Assembly: GCA_035222895.1 (NCBI GenBank)
Contig: JAVYIG010000602.1
Span: 186,001 to 250,000, forward strand
Origin: Strongylocentrotus droebachiensis
Taxonomy: Eukaryota > Echinodermata > Echinoidea > Camarodonta > Strongylocentrotidae
Direction of reading: 5' to 3'
Length of the DNA stretch: 64,000 nucleotides
Shown: positions 48,116-58,174 of the stretch, in pieces
Layout of the letters: each line of letters begins with the position of its first letter
Position numbering within the stretch: the stretch's first letter is position 1
Made by a program: the position numbers and the translations under genes
Notes under the pieces: model-generated
What the model was told of the DNA's origin: nothing
Database searches by the model: none
Seen by the model: the letters and a program-made list of their open reading frames with translations, nothing else

Positions 48116-49396
48116 AGAACTTTGTATTTGTAAAGATTATTGTCTTGTCTTTATTGTGTGGCTTGAAGTCTTGCCTTTTATTCAGTTGTCACTTATTTCT
48201 TTAATGACACCTGTAACATTATTAGAGTGCCACACATACTTTCTCTGGCAAGCACATTCTAAACCTTATTGTATTGGGATGTGCAGTTATTCTTGCAAGC
48301 TCATTCCACACCCTTTGTGTTGGGAGGTGCAACCACCCAATGTACTGTTAAAGGAGTCACACCAAGAAGCAAAAGTGTATTGAATTGATGCACAATTTAT
48401 ATCATTGCGAAGGGGAAGCCTTACTGATCAAATACAACAAATTTCCTCTTCAAAATATGTTGGGGCCCGCAGAAATCAACTTTCAAAAATGTTAGTTTTG
48501 AGATCCAGAGATACTTTCTTGGTGTCTACTAATTTTCCCCTTCCTTAAGCTATGGTGCCCGGGCGAAATTGGCTCAAAACTCGCCGCCAACCAACATATT
48601 TAAAGGTGTAGTTAATAGCAAATGAGTTTTATATCACAGTTATTAGATATGCTATAGTTCACAATAAAATTGTAAAAACTCAAAGTATTCATATCTGGTG
48701 AATAAATAAGGAGATAGATTAAGGTCCAGAATTTGCATTTCTCAAAAATATGATTAGTCCTGATCCTAAAAATACAAGTTTGAAGTGAGTAAACATAATT
48801 TCATTTTGGACCCATTTGTGGACACATTTGGTATAAGTTTTAAAAAAAACAGTGCCCTAAGCGAGTTCGTAAATAGCTCTGGACCGCTTGACCCCAAAAT
48901 ATCCACAGATCTTAGACACGATGGATACTTCCCACCTGTGAAATTTAGAATAATCACTGCCAACGTGATGGAGGTGCTTCATGAATAACTTTTGTTTGCC
49001 TCTTGAGAAGAATACTTCCACCTGTGTATGTTCTGCTAGTACATAAATGAATATAACTTTCATGAGCAAGATCCGAGAATTAGTCTCAATGGTTTTACAA
49101 TTTCGGTACGAATGACCTTTATCTGCCCATGCGCAAATCCCAATTACGAACTCGCTTATTCCTCTGACCCAACTCTTTGCCTCTTTGCTCTACTTGACAA
49201 CCGTATACTCTGCTTAATACTGGTCCGATTCACTCCAGCAAAGCATAGAGAGTCAATGCTAATGCGTATTGACCTTTAGCAATGCATATTTGCTAAAAGG
49301 CAGGTTTTATACACATATACAAACACCACACACTATTGCATAGACTGCACACAATAGCACCGATTGGGCTGATCGGCAAATTTGACACAGCCTTAC
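48116..49396. other. repeat-rich stretch without a recognised gene
   Basis: It contains a short imperfect repeat near 48260-48330 (cattctaaaccttattg / cattccacaccctttgtg) and the 78-bp direct repeat below. The short open frames show no motif. Confidence 0.4.
48511..48588. repeat. 78-bp direct repeat, copy 1
   Basis: atactttcttggtgtctact ... ctcaaaactcgccgcc recurs, apparently identical, at 52473-52550. Confidence 0.88.

Positions 49397-49423
<27 letters not shown>
49397..49423. repeat. poly(A) run, 27 bases
   Basis: Uninterrupted A run; possibly a retroposon tail on the plus strand, but no element end could be defined upstream. Confidence 0.9.
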
Positions 49424-49427
<4 letters not shown>

Positions 49428-49769
49428 TTTAACATCAGTTAGTTGAACTATTGTGTTTTACTGCTATTAAGATGTCATCAATTGTCACTAAAGTACCGAT
49501 TTTCAGTGAAATTACTTGAGTTTGTACAGTGGTGTTTGAAATGTTGAGAATAAATAGCAAATCTTTTAATATACAGCCAGGATAGTAATGCAGCTATGTG
49601 TGGTCCGATTGCCTTGCCAATCTACTGTACCAATATAATCAGCCATATTGGCTGTCCAATTAATGCAGCTTACCTGTTCTGTCCGTATGTGTCCTCTTTT
49701 CCAGCGCCGGGTATATCCAAATGCAATAACCAAAAGAGATCCGAAAATAAAATTAAATATTCTACAGCT

Positions 49770-50090
49770 TCAGAAGCCGTCGGAATTCACAGTCTGGAGA
49801 GAGTTTCATACACGTTAATTCAATTCTATAAGATTTCAAGAGGACTTGATCGTATTGAGCTAAAAAAAAAAAATCTGATTGACGACAGTGGCATAACTAG
49901 AGGTTTTAGCATGAAACTAAAAAAGCATAGGTGCAGATTACAGTTAAGGCAGAACTTCTTTTAAATTAGAAGCATAAATAATTGGAATGCTTCACCAGAG
50001 GACGCAGTTTCTGTTGTTGAGAGGCACTGGAAAACCTCTTCTTCTTCATTTTCCAATAGAGACTACCCAACGTGACGAGGGGAAAATAAG
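49770..50090 (+). pseudogene. LINE reverse transcriptase C-terminal fragment
   Basis: The frame to 49964 gives VSYTLIQFYKISRGLDRIEL then TRGFSMKLKKHRCRLQLRQN and FF. After a frameshift, NNWNASPEDAVSVVERHWKT follows. This matches the RxxLIQxYKIxxGLD ... TRGHxxKLxKxRxRxxxRKxFFSxRVxxxWNxLP end of CR1-like ORF2. Confidence 0.82.
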
Positions 50091-50408
50091 TTATAATCTT
50101 TGCGTCTCTACATTTAAGTAAATCCAAGTAAAATCCAAGTAAGTACATCGTCCGCCCGTCCGATGGGTTTCTTTTAAATAGAGAGAATTCTCGAAGCTAT
50201 TAACAAACACTCCCGTGGGCCTTCTATTATCTACACAATTTCTTGCCGTCTGATCTTCTGCATCAAGATCACTGGAGTGAAGAAAGGTAACAATGTATAG
50301 CTAGAATCCCTATTCAGTGAAGGAGTAATCCTTTTTATGCAGATGGAATCTTTTACCATTCTTGACCAAACTGGATTATGTGGGCATCATGCCATTGAAT
50401 GTTGTTTC

Positions 50409-50746
50409 CAGTAGTGTGGTACCGTATGTCACTGAAACAACTCCCGTAGGATTTTTGTGCCAAAGTTGATTTTTTTTTTTTTTTGCATTTTTGGATTCAT
50501 TGGGGTCCAAGCTATCAGAAATTGATGGGGTTCAAATTTTCCCGAAGACACTAAATTTCCCTATTGCGCGTTATATAAGCCATTTTGGCGCCCATTAGGG
50601 ACCCCCAGGAAATGAAGGAGGGGTCTGAAAATTTGAACCCCATCATTTTTGGCCAATTGGGACCCTTTTGAAGCCAAAAGAGCAACAACAAAAAATCAAC
50701 TTTGGCACAAAAATCCTACGGGATTACATACCATACCGCACTACAG
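50409..50746. mobile_element. 338-bp MITE with about 65-bp terminal inverted repeats
   Basis: CAGTAGTGTGGTACCGTATG ... cccgtaggatttttgtgcca ... is inverted at the right end (ctgtagtgcggtatggtatg on the other strand). The inner arms continue through aaagttgatttttt. The centre also has imperfect inverted halves (ggggttcaaattttc / gaaaatttgaacccc). Confidence 0.88.
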
Positions 50747-51026
50747 TATTAAGGGTGTGTTCTGCTACTATTGATTGAGATGGAGTGCCTAATCTGGGGT
50801 TTTTTGTGCTCTTGAAAAGAGCACACAATAGGGGCAAGTGCAATTTAAATTCCACTCCTTTTATGTTATGTTTATCTTGTTTATGTATTTGTGCGTTCCC
50901 GTTAATATTGATATACCATTTTTGCAACTATAAGTTATAGGGGGTTGCAACCTACAAGCCTAGCTTTTCAGCAGTCCCCTCCACGACCAACCTGTCTTTG
51001 CATGTTGTACACTGTGGACCAATAAC

Positions 51027-52128
51027 AACTAGACATGTAATACTTGTTTGGAACAAGTATAGGTGGGCTGGTCAACTAAAATTTGAGACAAAATAGAGCA
51101 AAAATAAGCGAGATACTGCTTAAAAATTCTTAAAAAACAATATCATGTAGATTCATGACGTGAACGAAATTCACCTTTTATAGGCATAACACGCAAATTA
51201 TGAAATTTCTGACATGAGGCCTTTAATAGAAATTTCCACTATAATGACGTCATCAAAATGAAAAATGGTGACATTGAGCTTGAAGAGAATTGTCATAGCT
51301 ACAACATATCACAAATTTTGAAGAAAATCGATCAATATTTACAGAGATACAATCAATTTTCCATAAATATGCTGACTTCATAATATGCAAATTCGTATTT
51401 TTAGTTCGAAAGCCATTATGATGATGTCAGAATATTTTTAATAGCCAAATGAGACAATAAATCATATTTCCGACTCATTCTCTATCAAAATATGGAACAA
51501 AATTGGGGGTCCAGTTCCATCCCAAAGAGCTATAATAGATTTTGTATTGGCATGTTTTTGCCCATATATGCTATGTATTATAAGAGCTCGCGCGCACGGA
51601 CATTTATCTTGAATGGACGCTCAATGTTCATAAAGAAATAAACATGGTATCATATTGTTCGAAAAAATATGGGAAATATCATGAAAGAAAAAAAAATGGC
51701 GATTCTATGTTGTGTAATGGTGTTACGCGCGAAAACGCGCGCGCATGCGCGTGTGCGCGATTTTTTTATGAAATGCTTAAAATGGCGCGCGTTTTTTTAC
51801 CTGAAATTGACCGGACAGATATTGACCTTGATCATGACAAATATGAATGAGAAATGCCTTTTGGTTATGAAGATATGATCATGAGTCAATTTTCACAAAA
51901 TGGCGCCTAGACGACGTCATCAGTCAAGGTCAAGGTTGAAAACCTTAGTGTGATTTTTGTATATGCCTATACATATGTGTGCCAAATTTCAAGGCATTTG
52001 ATTGAGCCATTTTCAAGTAATCTTGCTAACAAAAAAGTGGGTGGAAATAAGAAAAATAAAGAATAAAGAATAATAAAGGCAATTTTAACAAAAATATAAG
52101 GTGGTCTGTATTAGATACAGCCCCCCTA
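51027..52128 (+). repeat. solo copy of the 1.1-kb CRE-containing repeat
   Basis: It starts with aactagacatgtaatacttg, continues with ggtgggctgg and ends aggtggtctgtattagatac with agcccccct. Same family as the four-unit array at 58175-62926. It contains two intact TGACGTCA-type sites and a CG-rich alternating block (acgcgcgaaaacgcgcgcgc). Confidence 0.88.
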
Positions 52129-52472
52129 ATTATATTGTTAAGTTTCATTGTTTTACTATCATGTTCAATGCAATCCCATGTATTTTATTTTGTTTTGTTG
52201 GAAATGGAAATAAACGAAATGAAAAGAATATCCACAGCACATGCTTTGAGAAAAAGTAAAAATATTGAGGAATTGCATTAGTGAAAATTGAATGAACTGG
52301 ATAATACAAAATTATGAAGTTTTCTAATTTATTCCACAATACACACATGTACATGTATGTTAATTTCAATTAAACTGTTCTGTAGTTGTGATGAGATGTG
52401 GACAACCCCCACATCTGTATGTATTGACAAGAAAAATGCATAACAGGATAAAAGAAATGTAATTTTTTTGGA

Positions 52473-52550
52473 ATACTTTCTTGGTGTCTACTAATTTTCC
52501 CCTTCCTTAAGCTATGGTGCCCGGGCGAAATTGGCTCAAAACTCGCCGCC
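52473..52550. repeat. 78-bp direct repeat, copy 2
   Basis: Identical partner of 48511-48588, immediately followed by the 159-bp tandem duplication. The two copies bracket about 3.9 kb and could be the ends of one larger unit. Confidence 0.88.
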
Positions 52551-52866
52551 CGGCCGCCGAGCTGGCTCCTTTTAGGTGTTATAACCATAGCTTAACCAGT
52601 TAGGGCAAACAATGCAAAGAAGAGTAATTAATCAATCAGCAGATCTCTAAGTCCTCAAAAATATATTAGCTATAGAAAGTACGTGTACAAGATTTGATAT
52701 ACAAATGCCCGGCCGCCGAGCTGGCTCCTTTTAGGTGTTATAACCATAGCTTAACCAGTTAGGGCAAACAATGCAAAGAAGAGTAATTAATCAATCAGCA
52801 GATCTCTAAGTCCTCAAAAATATATTAGCTATAGAAAGTACGTGTACAAGATTTGATATACAAATG
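52549..52866. repeat. 159-bp exact tandem duplication
   Basis: cccggccgccgagctggctc ... gatttgatatacaaatg appears twice in a row without a visible change. Recent duplication or assembly artefact. Confidence 0.9.
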
Positions 52867-53074
52867 TACAAGTAGATAATTTGATGACATTAGACAAAAT
52901 CCATTACTTATTGCATTTGTGGACAAAATAGTATCTCATTTGACAACGTACGTTTTAGTTGATACTTATAGCGAATATATATTCCAATCTTGAAGTCCTT
53001 CTCCTATCCCTTCACCTCAATCTTGCATTACACTTTGCGCTACCTTTTTGAAAAAGTATAAAATATAAAATATT

Positions 53075-53170
53075 TGATTTGTTGAATCGCATCAAACAGG
53101 CAAGTGAAGAGAAAGACCTTCTTCTAAACACCAAAAAGACAAAAATAATGGTTGTCGATAGAGATAATAA
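53075..53170 (+). pseudogene. LINE reverse transcriptase fragment (RTE-like)
   Basis: LLNRIKQASEEKDLLLNTKK followed by TKIMVVDRDNN is the RT segment after the catalytic block in RTE/BovB-like LINEs. It is cut off at 53173 by an inverted-repeat element. Confidence 0.75.
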
Positions 53171-53172
53171 TA

Positions 53173-54201
53173 GGGAGTTTTCGCAAACTCATTGCGGACA
53201 GAGAATCTGCGGTTCGTGTGCAAAATCGAGAAGCTACTATAGTAACAGCATGGTGACCGCTGAGGTACTGAAATCCAGATCAGGTTATTGCCAAATCCAC
53301 GGGCGTTCTCAATGACGCCCTAAGTGAATAAACAGCCAATCAGCGAGCTTGTACCAAAGATGGTGGTGGGAATTTCGTCGTGTAATAACGAAGGGTGACG
53401 AATTTCAAGGCGCAGGGGCGGATCTAGCTTTTTGCTAAGGGGGGGGGGGGGGGTGAAATTTGAAAATCGCGCCGACCGATATTTTGCCTAGTGGGAGGCA
53501 GGGGGCAGTGAGCACTATATATTTGTTTTTCATTTGAAAAAAGTGCCAACCAATATTTCGAGGGGGTAGAAAGCACCGCCCAAGGGGGATTTAAACCCCC
53601 TAACCCCCCCCCCCCCCTAGATCCGCCCCTGACACGAACAGCTCTTCGGTGAGGTTTTTTCCGATTATTGTTTCTGAACCATAACAACACGAATATGGAT
53701 ATAACATGAATTGTTTTAAAACTTGATGTGAATTGATGAAATTTGATAAAAAGCCGTTTTGTGGCTTGGTCGAGACAAGTTGTGCTAGTCGTGTAGTCCC
53801 GTCTGTACTGTATTGCATTGCATGGAATAGGCCATTTTCGTAATGTAATCAAATTTAATACATAAGTCTTTGTGAACTTCCTCAATACAAATTATTTCAT
53901 TCACCTATCTAGGATTCGCAATAGTCAGAATGCAAACTGCATGTATTAAGTGTGGCAACAACTAATGTATGCAGATTGGATGCTGTCTATTTAAATACTA
54001 TTATTATTATCAGGTGAATGAAATAGTTTACACCGAGGCCCTTGATTCACTTGGGGCGTCATTGAGAACGCCCGTAGATTTGGCCAAAACCCGTTCTGGA
54101 TTTCAGTACTTCAGCGGTCACCCAGCCGTTACTAAAGTAGCTTCTCGATTTTGCACACGAACCGCAGATTATCTGTCCGCAATGAGTTTGCGAAAACTCC
54201 C
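53173..54201. mobile_element. 1.03-kb element with about 155-bp terminal inverted repeats
   Basis: The left arm 53173-53328 begins GGGAGTTTTCGCAAACTCAT and the right arm 54044-54201 is its inverted copy, ending CGAAAACTCCC. The arms are about 90 percent alike by eye. The interior holds a second MITE. The apparent open frames in each arm are mirror images. Target duplication not clear. Confidence 0.88.
53413..53631. mobile_element. 219-bp G/C-run MITE, hAT-like ends, nested
   Basis: CAGGGGCGGATCTAG / CTAGATCCGCCCCTG perfect 15-bp inverted repeats with a G run after the left end and a C run before the right end. Same end family as 19568 and 35421. Confidence 0.85.
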
Positions 54202-54249
54202 CAATATCTCGTTCAAAGCAAGAGTAGAAACCAGGAGATGCTTACTTTA

Positions 54250-54478
54250 TTAGACTTTCAGAATATCAAGGTCATGTTTGTTCTTGATTAGATCTTTCCT
54301 GTTTTGCTGGTCCAATATCAATGCACGACCATCCCGTGTCCATGATGATTTTACTTTTGTTGATACTTGGACATTTTGAGTAGTTCCTGATTTCTTTTCG
54401 TAAGATCCTCTTGGATTGATTTTCTGGTACCAGCTTATTTACGTCGTTCTTGTCGTTTCCTGTATGTGTTGAAGTTTG
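54250..54478 (-). pseudogene. LINE ORF1 C-terminal domain, out of frame
   Basis: Continuation of the 54958-54479 ORF1 after a stop/frameshift: SSWTRDGRALILDQQNRKDL then IKNKHDLDIL matches the usual C-terminus. Confidence 0.7.
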
Positions 54479-54958
54479 CTATGATCGGTCGCGTTGTGTT
54501 GGTGCTTTTGTGTTTGATTTGGATCCGGTTCTATGGCTACGTTCAATGTCATTCCTCGTGAGATCAACTTGAAGTTTTTCCTTTGCTATGACGTCATCGG
54601 TGTTTTCATCTGCTGATTCATCATTACCAAAGAATAACAGGCAGTTTCTTCTTGGGTATTGTTCTTGTTGATCAAGTTTCCATGATAGATCTTGTATTTG
54701 ATTTGTCTGTTGTTCCACTGTGACTTGTAGATGTTTTATTTCATGTTGTTTTCTGTTTTCTGCTATCTCAAGATCGAATATGCGACCTTCTTGCTTTTCA
54801 ATTGATTTCCTCATGTCAGAAAGTCTGCTCTCAACATGAGTCTCTATCAATTCAAGAAATCTTTTATCTTGTAGTACGTCTTTGATGACTGAGCTGAGTA
54901 GAGATGCCTTATCCTTTTCCATTCCCCTGGCTACAATAGAAGAGCTTTCAGTAGTCAT
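54479..54958 (-). CDS. LINE ORF1 protein (coiled-coil type)
   Basis: The start was taken at the ATG at 54958 (MTTESSSIVARGMEKDKASL), which avoids an unlikely hydrophobic lead. Residues about 45-105 form heptad-rich coiled coil (ESRLSDMRKSIEKQEGRI ... VEQQTNQIQDLSWKLDQQEQ), followed by QYPRRNCLLFFG, ENTDDVIAKEKLQVDL and RNDIERSHRTG, the RRM core seen in L1/CR1-type ORF1. After the stop, another frame continues to about 54260 with VKSSWTRDGRALILDQQNRK, so the C-terminal domain is present but frameshifted. Confidence 0.8.
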   Translation of the reverse strand: MTTESSSIVARGMEKDKASLLSSVIKDVLQDKRFLELIETHVESRLSDMRKSIEKQEGRIFDLEIAENRKQHEIKHLQVTVEQQTNQIQDLSWKLDQQEQYPRRNCLLFFGNDESADENTDDVIAKEKLQVDLTRNDIERSHRTGSKSNTKAPTQRDRS

Positions 54959-55204
54959 AGTGATCCAGCAAATGAATATAACTCGGTGAATAAGCAATAA
55001 AGATTGTTGAAGACAGACACAATAGAGATCCTGGGTGATTATGATAAGCTCCAGTGAATATCAAATAAGCTGTGATTCTCCTGAAAAGCTGCTTGTTAGA
55101 GTGACTTTTGCTTTTTACCAAGCATATAGGTGGGACTGAAGTAAAAAGAAAAACGAGCAGTTACAGCTAGGATTTTTAGGTAGAAAAGTCGGGATTTTAC
55201 TCAC

Positions 55205-55600
55205 TTATCCTCAGTTAAAAAAACTCCAAATGCTCCTGGTTGCTGATGAGGGTAATCCACAAGTATTACATTGCAATTCGTAGTTAGCACGTGATAAAAT
55301 ATGTATCGAATGTTCACAACGAAGACTCCAGTCTAACTTCAAGCTATATACAATGCATAACAGAGCATTCAAATCATCCATTTTCAATCCTCCATACTCA
55401 TAACTCATACAAACCACTTGTCTATTTATTTTGTGTTTTTTCCATTCCACAAAAATGTATAAACTATTTGTTGATATCAGACGAAACTGCGATATTCATG
55501 ATATGGATATTAATTTTGGTTAATCTTGGTAAATTATTTCCAAACCTGTTTTTTAAGTCAATAAACCAATTTGAAATTGGTAAATAGAATAAATAGCATT
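55205..55600 (-). pseudogene. L1/Tx1-like ORF2 C-terminal fragment
   Basis: LKNRFGNNLPRLTKINIHIM then, after a frameshift, EWKKHKINRQVVCMSYEYGG and LKMDDLNALLCIVYSLKLDW. This corresponds to the FxWxxKxxKIxRxxLxxxYxxGGLxMxDxxxFxxSLKxxW block after the RT. Too short to place in a clade. Confidence 0.75.
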
Positions 55601-55971
55601 TGCCAACTGACATGGTTTAAACACAAAACAAAAGTATGGGGATCAATACATCGGACATTACTTTTCTTTTTTTCCAAATGTCTTTGTCAAGTTTGTCATT
55701 ACGTAACCAATAATTCGAAAGTGAAACAGAGAGTCTAAATGTTTTTTTTTTTAAAGGATAGTTTTATGTTGATCTAGGTTAAATTTGAAATCAGTGTAAA
55801 GGGCAATATGCATGATTTATCAACGTTGTGATAACATGCATGAGCACTCAACAGAGAACCATTCGTGTCTTTGAAATAGTCAACTCCAGCTCTCTGATCG
55901 CTTACTCACTCACCGTCCCAAAACAAATACAGTATTTTCTCATACCAGTACCATGTTTGGGAAAGTTTAAG
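55601..55971. other. unannotated stretch, nothing seen
   Basis: AT-rich; short T and A runs only. Confidence 0.4.
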
Positions 55972-56514
55972 CAGGGCTCCCACTTAGCCGAGTTGTATTG
56001 GCGAGTTGTGATTAGTTTCCTCAAAGAGGCACTCGCAATAACTCGCGAAAAGCTCTTCTTGTTAATACTCGGAATAACTCGCGACAACTCGGTATGGCTC
56101 GGCATCACTTTTTACAACATTACGCGGCTCTCCCGAAGTCGCGAGCAGTTCTAAAATTTTGAACATGTTGAAAATGTTCACTGACTCGTTGTAACTCGAG
56201 GTGAACTCGAGTTTCCAAGAGTGGAGTACGAGCACGACGATCGTGCTGCGAGTCATGCCGAGTCATGCCGAGTTGCCTACGATATTAACGCAAGTTTAGA
56301 TCGAGTACGGGGACTTACGGCGAGCATGACGAGTGCACCATGATACGTCAGCTGGCCTTCCATTGAGCAGAAGATCAAGGCCTGTTCTTCCTCCAGCATA
56401 TCGAGCAAATATGCCTCTGGCATCCATCGTTATTTTGGAAAGCGCAAAAATCAGAGGCAGCCCTCCCTGGGGGGCTGGGGGCACAGTGCCCCACCCCCAT
56501 TTTTTTAAAGTATC

Positions 56515-57500
56515 CGAAATGCGCCCCCTTTTACTATGACAAGTGCCTCAATTAATTTGTAATTGTGCCCCTGGCCCTTTTCACCTTTTATAAGTGCCCC
56601 TTTTAATTTTGACAAGTGCCCCTTTTCCTTCGACAGTTCCAATTTTCCTTTGCAATAAGTGTCCATTTTCAATTCTCATAAATGCCTCTTCTCACTTTTG
56701 AAAAGTGCCCCTTTCACCTCTGATAATTTGCCCTATTCAAATCTAAGATGTGCCTCTTTTATTTCGCTAAGTGCCCCTTTATGTGTAAGAAGTTCCCCTT
56801 CCCCTGTTAATAACTCGGATAATCACACCTTATATTTTTACATATGCCCCTTTTCCTTTCTAATAAGAGCTCCTCTTCCTAATGAAAAGTGCTCCCATTA
56901 TAAAAAGAGCCCCTTTCCCTCTTCATAAATGCCCCTTTTCAGGTACGGGAGTTACTCGTTTTCACTTCAGATAAGTGCCCCTTCACTTCCGATAAATGCC
57001 CCTATTCAAATCAGAAAATCTGGTCGGTACCCCCTTTTCTGTCAACTAATGTACATTTTCCTTTATTAAATGTGCCCCTTTTTCATTCCCATGAGTGCCC
57101 CTTTTCATATTTTGGTCATTGCCCCTTTTCGGGTGCGATACGTTCCCCTTTTCACCTTTGATAATATCCCTTTTAACAATGATACGTGCCCCTTTCCTTT
57201 TCAAATAAGGGACCTATCCCCTTTTTATAAATGCCCCCTTTCACCTCTTATAAATGCCCCTATCAAAATTAGATGAAGGCCCTTTTTCCGTCGACAAATT
57301 TCCTATTTTTATAAGTGCCTTTTTTCATCCCTGGTGTGTGCCTCTTTTTGAAGGCGTAAGAAGTGCCCCATTTTCACCTCTGCTAATTACTCTTTGCACT
57401 TTGAAACGACCTTTTATTTTCTGATAAGTATCTCCTTTTCCTCTCATCATTAAACGCACCCTAATTTCAAGCGACTAAGAGCACCTCCCCCTAAAGCTCG
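56515..57500. repeat. degenerate GTGCCCCTTTT minisatellite
   Basis: More than 25 degenerate copies of a unit of about 25-33 bp, roughly aagtgccccttttcacnttt with variable tails. Variation is high, so the array is old. Confidence 0.88.
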
Positions 57501-58174
57501 CTCGCTACGCTCTTTCGCATTTATAAATGATATACTTATGTTACAATATCAAAGGTCTTTTCAGTCTTCTGTTATGAGAATATGCATATAACCCTATCAG
57601 GATCTGGTCTTTTCCTCTTAGTAAGATGTATTTTTTTGGCACTGTGACCTCACAATTTTTTTTTTTAATCCTTGCTCACTTCGCTCTCTCGCAATTTAAT
57701 TTGAGGATCATCACACCCAACTGCAAAGTATGATGCTAAAGCAATATCTTGTACTGTATAGAAAGTGAAACAAATATTGAAATCATCCCTGATAATGTAA
57801 TCACAAGATAGGGGTATAATTATATCAATGTCTAAAACTTTTGCTTTGAGATTTCCATTTGAAGATGCCCTTTTTTCTCCAGAAATTGCCCTTTTTTCTT
57901 GGTGCCCCCACCTCCTCCCACTTTGAAAGTCGCTTGGCCGCCCCTGGCCAAAATGATGCATTTCCCGCCCTTGATCGCATATGACTCGAAGAAAACTCTT
58001 ATCACTCCTTAGAAAATCTTGATAACTCTTTGGTAGATCGGTACAAGTCGTACACATGTCATCGCAACGCATACCGAGCTCGCGTGACTCGTATAATGCG
58101 ATCGGTTCACTCGTACATCCATCGTAGGAAACTCGATAATGCGTCGTATGATAAATACCTTGCAAATACAATAC
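57501..58174. other. hAT-like element interior with ACTCG-rich right part
   Basis: Contains ctcgctcgctacgctc and ctcacttcgctctctcgc motifs, a T run and, from 57960, a CG-rich stretch with several actcg motifs resembling the element's subterminal region. The open frame at 57665-58171 has no recognisable domain. Confidence 0.45.

Noticed and set aside
53424..53885. 153-codon minus-strand frame
   Set aside because: It runs across the nested MITE with its G/C runs (poly-Pro/Gly) and is not a protein family.
57665..58171. 168-codon minus-strand frame
   Set aside because: No domain, unusual composition, lies in repeat-derived sequence; not supported.
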